NCBI GenBank assembly: GCA_017353855.1
Contig: JAFMSA010000104.1
Coordinates: forward strand, 1 to 9,941
DNA: 9,941 nt
Direction: 5' to 3'
Source: Alphaproteobacteria bacterium
GTDB taxonomy: Bacteria; Pseudomonadota; Alphaproteobacteria; ATCC43930; CGMCC-115725
Positions 6,124-9,941 of the stretch are shown piece by piece (position 1 is the first letter of the stretch; every line of letters starts with the position of its first letter). Below the pieces are notes generated by a model. That model did no database searches and was not told where the DNA came from. It worked only from the letters and a program-made list of their open reading frames with translations. A program made the position numbers and the translations under genes.

Positions 6124-6909
6124 ATGAATATTCGGCTGGACGGAAGAACCGGCGTCGTCACCGGCGGCAGTAAAGGTCTGGGCTTGGCGATCGCCGAGGA
6201 ATACGCCAAATCGGGTGCCGACGTCGCGATTCTGGCGCGCGACCCTGCCGCCCTCGCGGAGGCCAGGGCCAAGATTGAGGCCGCCGCGCCGGGCCGCAAG
6301 ATCGCCGCGATCAGCTGCGACGTTGCGAAGGCTGCCGACATCCGCAGGGCTTACGACCAGATCATGTCGGAATTCGGCAAGATAGACATTTACGTGAACA
6401 ATGCCGGCCAGTCGCAGCGCGGCCCTTCCGAGACATTGACCGACGAGATGTGGCAGGCGGATCTCGACCTGAAGCTGTTCGCACAGATCCGCTTCTGCCG
6501 GCTTGTCTTCCCGCAGATGAAAGAGCGGCGCTGGGGACGCATCATCAGCGTGTTGAATATTGGCGCCAAGGCGCCGGGCGCCGACAGCGCACCGACCTCG
6601 GTCAGCCGCGCCGCCCAGATGGCGTTCACCAAGGCCTTGTCGCACGAGGGCGCACCCAACAACGTGCTCGTCAATTCCTTGCATGTCGGGGTCATTGTCA
6701 GCGACCAGATTGTCCGCCGCCATCGCCGCGAAGGGGCGAATGTCTCGCTTGAAGAGTTTATTGCCCAGGCGGGGCGCGGAGTGCCGCTGGGCCGCATGGG
6801 CCGGGCCGAGGAGTTCGCCAATGTCGCGACCTTCCTCGCCTCTGACGCCGCGTCCTATGTGACCGGTTGCGCGATCAACGTCGACGGCGGCCGCTCGCCG
6901 GTGGTGTAG
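6124..6909 (+). CDS. SDR-fold protein lacking the canonical catalytic residues
   Basis: A 261-residue Rossmann-fold protein of SDR length and architecture: cofactor loop TGGSKGLG (13-20), Arg39 after the second strand (often NADP-preferring), NNAG (92-95) and a normal C-terminal VTGCAINVDGG motif. The active site is replaced: the position 13 before the catalytic Tyr is Asn145 instead of Ser, the Tyr position is Thr158, the Lys position is Arg162 (motif PTSVSRAAQ), and the active-site helix Asn is Lys117. The reading frame is intact and well translated (GGAGGAG at 6110-6116, 7 bases before ATG), and the rest of the fold is conserved, so this looks like a divergent functional protein rather than a decaying gene. 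It lies 31 bp after the AKR gene, in an operon. It could use a different chemistry, bind a cofactor as a sensor, or act as a non-catalytic partner. From memory, SDR subgroups with similar PTSVSRAA segments exist; I could not check this. Confidence 0.88.
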   Translation: MNIRLDGRTGVVTGGSKGLGLAIAEEYAKSGADVAILARDPAALAEARAKIEAAAPGRKIAAISCDVAKAADIRRAYDQIMSEFGKIDIYVNNAGQSQRGPSETLTDEMWQADLDLKLFAQIRFCRLVFPQMKERRWGRIISVLNIGAKAPGADSAPTSVSRAAQMAFTKALSHEGAPNNVLVNSLHVGVIVSDQIVRRHRREGANVSLEEFIAQAGRGVPLGRMGRAEEFANVATFLASDAASYVTGCAINVDGGRSPVV

Positions 6910-6936
6910 CCGTCCGGTTGAGCCGCTTCCTTCCGC

Positions 6937-6988
6937 CTCCCTCGCGCTGGCGGAGCGGTCCAGGGAAGCAGAGGCGGTTGCGAGGGAG
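6937..6988. repeat. Inverted repeat with an alternative overlapping pairing
   Basis: CTCCCTCGC (6937-6945) is a perfect complement of GCGAGGGAG (6980-6988). The overlapping CCGCCTC (6933-6939) is also a perfect complement of GAGGCGG (6971-6977), so two mutually exclusive stems can form. It begins 28 bp after the SDR-fold gene stop. No T-run follows, so it is not a standard intrinsic terminator; it may stabilise the mRNA 3' end. Confidence 0.4.
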
Positions 6989-7201
6989 TATCCCTACGGC
7001 CGGGCCCGGCCCGCAGGCCTGTTCCGCGGGCGCCCGCGTCTTCCACACCGACACTGCAGGGCTTGAGATCCTGGGTGGAGCCGGGCAAGGCGGGGGCAAA
7101 ACCCGCGGCAAAACCGTTCCCGCCAGTCTGCGCACATGTTGGACAGGCGTAACCCGCAACACGAGCGGTTTCATCAGGACAACGAGCGCGGCGAGCGCGG
7201 T

Positions 7202-7220
7202 AACGGCCGCCGCGGCCGTT
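7202..7220. repeat. Tight 8-bp GC-rich palindrome
   Basis: AACGGCCG (7202-7209) and CGGCCGTT (7213-7220) are perfect inverted repeats around a 3-base loop. No clear T-run follows on either strand. It could be a hairpin terminator remnant or a protein-binding palindrome. Confidence 0.4.
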
Positions 7221-7352
7221 TGCTAAGGCGAGCGAGTCGCCGAAATGTCAGACGACGAGGCACTCGTGGACATGCCGATGCCCTGCAACATCATCACGCT
7301 CCAACTCCGAAGCGCGATATTGTCCGTGCCTCGCATCAGCCCCAACTGCCTG

Positions 7353-7389
7353 CGGTGCCACCCGACCGACAACGCGATCGGGAGCACCG
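7353..7389 (-). terminator. Extended hairpin downstream of the ion transporter gene
   Basis: CGGTGC (7353-7358) pairs with GCACCG (7384-7389), and inside it CCCGA (7361-7365) pairs with TCGGG (7378-7382). It begins 48 bp past the transporter stop on the minus strand. It lacks a T-run, so it is more likely a 3' stabilising or factor-dependent termination hairpin than a classic intrinsic terminator. Confidence 0.33.
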
Positions 7390-7437
7390 GGTGAAAATTG
7401 CGGTCGGCGGCCCGTCGCTGCACGGTCGGTCGAGTGA

Positions 7438-8841
7438 TTACCACGACAGCCACAGGGTTCCGAACAGCACAGTAAGGATCGTGAGGGGCGCCCCGAGCTT
7501 GAAATAATCCCAAAAACCGATGTCGACGCCGCCGGCTCGCGCGCGCTGGACGACGATCAGGTTGGCAATCGAGCCGATCACGGTGAAATTGCCCGCGAGG
7601 GTCGACGCCATCGCGACGGTGAGCCATGCGGTATGCGGATCCGGGAGCGCCTGAATGAACGGCTTGAGGAGGAGCACGGCCGGCACGTTGCTGACAAGGT
7701 TCGAGAGGCCCGCGGCCGCGGCGGCCAAAGCAGGCACGCTGTCGAGATGCCGTCGCGCCGCAGCCGCCACCAAATCGTTGCTCAGCAGTGCCCGCTCGGC
7801 GCCGGCAACGATGATGAACAAGCCGGCGAACATCAGCAGCAGCGGCCAGTCGATCTCGGTATAGACGCGCTCGGTTTTGGCTCGCCGGGTGACCAGCAAG
7901 AGCGCGCCAATCACAATCGCGACCTTGGCGGGCGGCTGTCCGGCAAACAGCAGCGCGGCCAGCGTTGCCGCGCCGGCGAGCGCCCGCAGCATCAGCCCGC
8001 GGTGCGTGCGGGTCGGCTGCGGTTCCGCGACAAACCGCGTGCCGCCGCCAAACTCGCGGCGATGGAACAGCGCGATCAGCACGACCGTGAGCAGGAGCCC
8101 GACGAGCGCAACCGGAGCAAGCGTCGAGGCGAAGTCGGTATAGGCGATGCGGGAGACGCTACCGATCATCATATTCTGCGGGTTGCCGGTGATCGTTGCG
8201 GTCGAACCGATATTCGATCCCATCGCGACCGCGAGGAGGTATGGCGCAGGATTGCGTTTCAGCGACCGGGTCAGGTCGAGGACCAGCGGTGTCAGCGCGA
8301 GGCAGATCGCGTCATTGACGAGGAAGGCCGAGAACGTGCCCGCGATCACCGTGATTGCCAAGAGCAGCATCATCGGCGTGCGGGCGCGCCGAATGATCCA
8401 CCCGCCCGCCAGCGCAAAAAAGCCCGAAAAGCGCAAATGCGCGACGACGATCATCATGCCGAGCAGCAAGGTCAGCGTGTCGAGGTCGATCGCCTTATAG
8501 GCTTCGTCGAGCGGGAGCGCGCCGCAGGCAACCATCAGTGCGGCGCCGACTAACGCGACACCGGCGCGATCGAGCGCCAAGCCGGGGACACGGCCGATCG
8601 CGAGGGCCGTATAGCTCGACACAAAAACCGCCGCCGCGGCGAACCAACCGGCGTCGCGCTGGAATGGATTCTCGGGCCGTAACCAAGCCGCGGCACCGGC
8701 GGCGAGCGCCAGCAGCACGATCGCGCCGACGAGCGCGCGGCTGAGCCCGGTCAAACGCGGCGAACGCCGCCCACTCGAGCGTTCGCCTCGTAGACCCGTT
8801 CGCCCGGGTGCGTCCTTCACCTGTTCAGTTCGGGGTTTCAT
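7438..8841 (-). CDS. ArsB/NhaD-type (ion transporter superfamily) membrane anion/cation transporter
   Basis: A 467-residue polytopic inner-membrane protein of the ion transporter superfamily (ArsB, NhaD, CitM, SLC13-like). A basic cytoplasmic N-terminus (1-34) is followed by about 11 hydrophobic segments. The two half-repeats each carry a discontinuous-helix motif: SNIGSTATITGNPQN (209-223) in the first half and GNFTVIGSIANLIV (417-430) in the second. FLVNDAICLALTPLVL (173-188) and its counterpart NLVSNVPAVLLL (381-392) also mark the duplication. The frame is open to 9117, but the ATG at 8841 is chosen because the region before it is not protein-like and the ATG overlaps the stop of a small upstream ORF as ATGA. 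Likely substrates are arsenite, Na+/H+ or a carboxylate; the sequence does not decide between them, and no ars genes are nearby. Confidence 0.87.
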   Translation of the reverse strand: MKPRTEQVKDAPGRTGLRGERSSGRRSPRLTGLSRALVGAIVLLALAAGAAAWLRPENPFQRDAGWFAAAAVFVSSYTALAIGRVPGLALDRAGVALVGAALMVACGALPLDEAYKAIDLDTLTLLLGMMIVVAHLRFSGFFALAGGWIIRRARTPMMLLLAITVIAGTFSAFLVNDAICLALTPLVLDLTRSLKRNPAPYLLAVAMGSNIGSTATITGNPQNMMIGSVSRIAYTDFASTLAPVALVGLLLTVVLIALFHRREFGGGTRFVAEPQPTRTHRGLMLRALAGAATLAALLFAGQPPAKVAIVIGALLLVTRRAKTERVYTEIDWPLLLMFAGLFIIVAGAERALLSNDLVAAAARRHLDSVPALAAAAAGLSNLVSNVPAVLLLKPFIQALPDPHTAWLTVAMASTLAGNFTVIGSIANLIVVQRARAGGVDIGFWDYFKLGAPLTILTVLFGTLWLSW

Positions 8842-8960
8842 CGCAATTGCGGGCCGGTGTTCGCGTGGAGGGTGCGGACCTCGCTCCCCGCGAGAACGCC
8901 CCCGATCATACAAATCGTCGTCCCCGCGAGAGCCAGGGACGCCGGCAGGCGCGCGGCCAT
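8838..8960 (-). CDS. Small hydrophobic protein translationally coupled to the transporter
   Basis: A 40-residue ORF starting MAARLPASLALAG with one hydrophobic segment (about residues 4-24) and a polar tail ending at a TGA that overlaps the transporter's ATG as ATGA, the classic arrangement of coupled operon genes. Its codons end mostly in G or C, like the neighbouring real genes. The start is uncertain: ATGs at 9017 (59 residues) and 9224 (128 residues) are in the same frame. The one at 9224 has a GGAGAA site 7 bases upstream, but its extra sequence is low-complexity (Arg/Pro/Gly). I chose 8960 because it puts the membrane segment at the N-terminus. I do not recognise the protein. It could be a small transporter subunit or a signal-anchored peptide. 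Confidence 0.42.
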   Translation of the reverse strand: MAARLPASLALAGTTICMIGGVLAGSEVRTLHANTGPQLR

Positions 8961-9306
8961 GGACGCTTTGCACGAGCTTTCGGCCGGAGCCACGAATGAG
9001 GGGCCGGAGGGCGGCATATGTTCGCGGTCGCTTGCAAATCGACGCGGCCGGGACGGCGGCTCGCGCCGGCCGCCCCCCGGGCTTCGGCGCTGTCCTCCGG
9101 GAGCCGGGAGTGCACATCGCCGCGCGCTTCCCTGGATCGCGGGAAACTGCTTCGGCTCACAGCCTGCGGTGCCCTGGGCCAGCGCGTGGACACCGCAAGC
9201 CCCGGCCTGCGGCGATGCGGCCATCAGCACTTCTCCGGGTCGCATTTCGCGCTCCGTCGGCCGAGTTCGCTGGGCAAAACGCATGCCGAACCCTAAGTGA
9301 TCGTAT
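8961..9306. other. Gap between the small ORF and the regulator pseudogene
   Basis: About 346 bp of GC-rich sequence with no recognisable gene, RNA or mobile-element end. It should have held the rest of the NtrC-type regulator (ATPase and DNA-binding domains), but I found no Walker A or Fis-type helix-turn-helix motif in any minus-strand frame. A short A/T-rich patch (9301-9312) marks the truncation point. Confidence 0.4.
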
Positions 9307-9790
9307 TTATTTGGGTTCCGGCGACCTGTCGGCGAGCAGCCCGACCGTCTTTTGCACCTCCCGCATCGGCGTACTGAAGCCGATCAGCTCGTCGGGTTCG
9401 GACACCCCCGCAGGCGGCGTGTGGGTTGCCGCCGCGCCCGACAGAGTGTGGGCGAGGGGCGCCTTCAGATCCGCCCGCTCGATCGGGTTCGCGAGGTGAT
9501 CGGCGGCACCCGGCCGCATCGCTTCGATCGTATTGCGGCTGGTGGGCACGACCGCTCAGAACGACGACCGGCGGTGCGCTCGGCTTCGCGCGGATGCGCT
9601 GCAACACTTTCATTCCGTCCGGTCCCGGCATCCGCATGTCGAGCAGCACCGCGTCGGCCCTGTGCTGTTCGAGCCACGAGGGCGCCGCCTTTCCTTCCGC
9701 CGCACAGGCCGGGTTGCCAAGGTCGGTCAGCGCTTCTGTCAGCGCCTCGCGTATTGCCGGATCGTCATCGACGGTCAGGATCGTTGCCAT
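9307..9790 (-). pseudogene. Broken NtrC-family sigma54-type response regulator (frameshifted and truncated)
   Basis: The first part, from the ATG at 9790 (GGAGGGG four bases upstream), encodes a receiver domain: acidic pocket VDDD (7-10), phosphoacceptor Asp51 in LLDMRMPGPDG (49-59), and VVVLSG (75-80). At about 9550-9556 the frame shifts. The rest continues in another frame as NTIEAMRPGAADHLANPI, where a normal regulator has Lys in place of the Asn of HLANPI, and then runs through a linker to LIGFSTPMREVQKTVGLLAD, the start of the AAA+ ATPase domain. It stops at TAA 9307-9309, just before the expected Walker A motif. The ATPase and Fis-type DNA-binding domains are missing. It overlaps the end of the kinase gene by 26 bp, the usual coupling of a sensor-regulator pair. 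A sequencing error could explain the frameshift but not the truncation and the lost Lys. Confidence 0.8.
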
Positions 9791-9941
9791 GACACCCCTC
9801 CGGGCAGTCGAGCGCAAATGCCGCCGCCCGCCCGGCGCTTCGCCGCCTGGCCGAAGCAGGTTCAGCCGCCCGGCCCTGCGCGCCCGCGAGTTCGCGCGCA
9901 ATTGCAAGGCCGAGACCGGTTCCATCGGCGCGCCCGAAGAC
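9765..9941 (-). CDS. Histidine kinase, C-terminal fragment (runs off the window)
   Basis: The last 58 codons of a sensor histidine kinase enter from the right edge. The frame shows GTGLGLAIARELAG, the G2 box of the HATPase ATP-binding domain, and then a weakly conserved final strand (AAAFALD). The stop is TGA at 9765-9767, after the response regulator's ATG at 9790, so the two genes overlap by 26 bp. The kinase N-terminus and phosphorylatable His lie outside the window. The last third after the G2 box is less conserved than usual (Arg/Ala/Ser-rich), which may mean that this gene too is decaying. Confidence 0.68.
   Translation of the reverse strand, partial: VFGRADGTGLGLAIARELAGAQGRAAEPASARRRSAGRAAAFALDCPEGCHGNDPDRR

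Larger units (their letters stand above)
6910..7437. other. Intergenic region with GC-rich inverted repeats and no convincing gene
   Basis: A 528-bp gap between the convergent SDR-fold gene and the ion transporter gene. The short frames across it are Arg/Pro/Ser-rich, lack good ribosome sites and do not resemble known proteins. The notable content is three sets of inverted repeats, listed separately. On the minus strand an open stretch at about 7135-7222 encodes an Ala/Val/Leu-rich hydrophobic run followed by MKPLVLRV, but it has no start codon before the hydrophobic run. It may be a gene remnant. Confidence 0.5.

Noticed and set aside
7223..7336. 37-codon minus-strand ORF (MRGTDNIALRSW...) with GGGG five bases upstream
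   Set aside because: It is short and Ser-rich without a domain or hydrophobic segment, and its codon pattern is not clearly better than chance. It needs conservation evidence.
7633..8553. 306-codon plus-strand frame opposite the ion transporter
   Set aside because: It has the same antisense-of-membrane-protein composition (Arg/Gln/His/Asp-rich) and no recognisable motif.
9293..9925. Treating the 210-codon minus-strand frame as one intact response regulator
   Set aside because: The first 45 codons are the kinase gene read out of frame, and the part after about 9550 is out of frame with the regulator homology. Only the middle is a true receiver domain.
1..9941. Search for CRISPR arrays, tRNA/rRNA genes, insertion sequence ends and phage genes
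   Set aside because: No direct repeat-spacer pattern, cloverleaf, transposase motif or integrase was visible in the window.

Overview
The window is GC-rich DNA (roughly two thirds G+C by eye) with dense, short-spaced bacterial genes, strong AGGAG-type ribosome sites and strongly G/C-ending codons. Together with an MctP-like SSS permease plus DUF3311 pair, an LLM flavin oxidoreductase and an NtrC-type regulator, this suggests a proteobacterium, most likely an alphaproteobacterium. That assignment is an inference; no rRNA or marker gene is present.

Layout from left to right. (1) 105-1009: an unknown lipoprotein gene (+) meets a small single-pass membrane protein gene (-) tail to tail, overlapping by 10 bp. 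Upstream of the membrane protein, a short reading frame lies in the same frame and is separated from it by one TGA. (2) 1323-3224: a two-gene operon (+) encoding an LLM-class flavin-dependent oxidoreductase and an SDR dehydrogenase, behind a fair sigma70-like promoter. (3) 3215-5021: a two-gene operon (-) encoding a DUF3311 small membrane protein and an SSS-family solute symporter with a TTG start. It also overlaps the preceding SDR gene by 10 bp at the 3' ends. (4) 5148-6909: a two-gene operon (+), divergent from the symporter operon, encoding an aldo/keto reductase (TTG start) and a second SDR-fold protein that has lost all the standard SDR catalytic residues. (5) 6910-7437: a gap with several GC-rich inverted repeats and no convincing gene. 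(6) 7438-8960: an ArsB/NhaD-type ion transporter (-), preceded by a small hydrophobic ORF coupled to it by an ATGA overlap. (7) 9307-9941: the 3' end of a histidine kinase and a broken NtrC-family response regulator (-), which is frameshifted in the receiver domain and cut off before the Walker A motif.

The middle section (1323-6909) reads as a redox and uptake module: a Na+-coupled permease for a small organic acid-like solute, flanked on both sides by NAD(P)H- or flavin-dependent oxidoreductases (LLM, SDR, AKR and a pseudo-SDR). The substrate cannot be read from the sequence. The most unusual element is the second SDR, which keeps its nucleotide-binding fold but has Asn, Thr and Arg where Ser, Tyr and Lys are expected. 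The right edge records decay of a two-component system.
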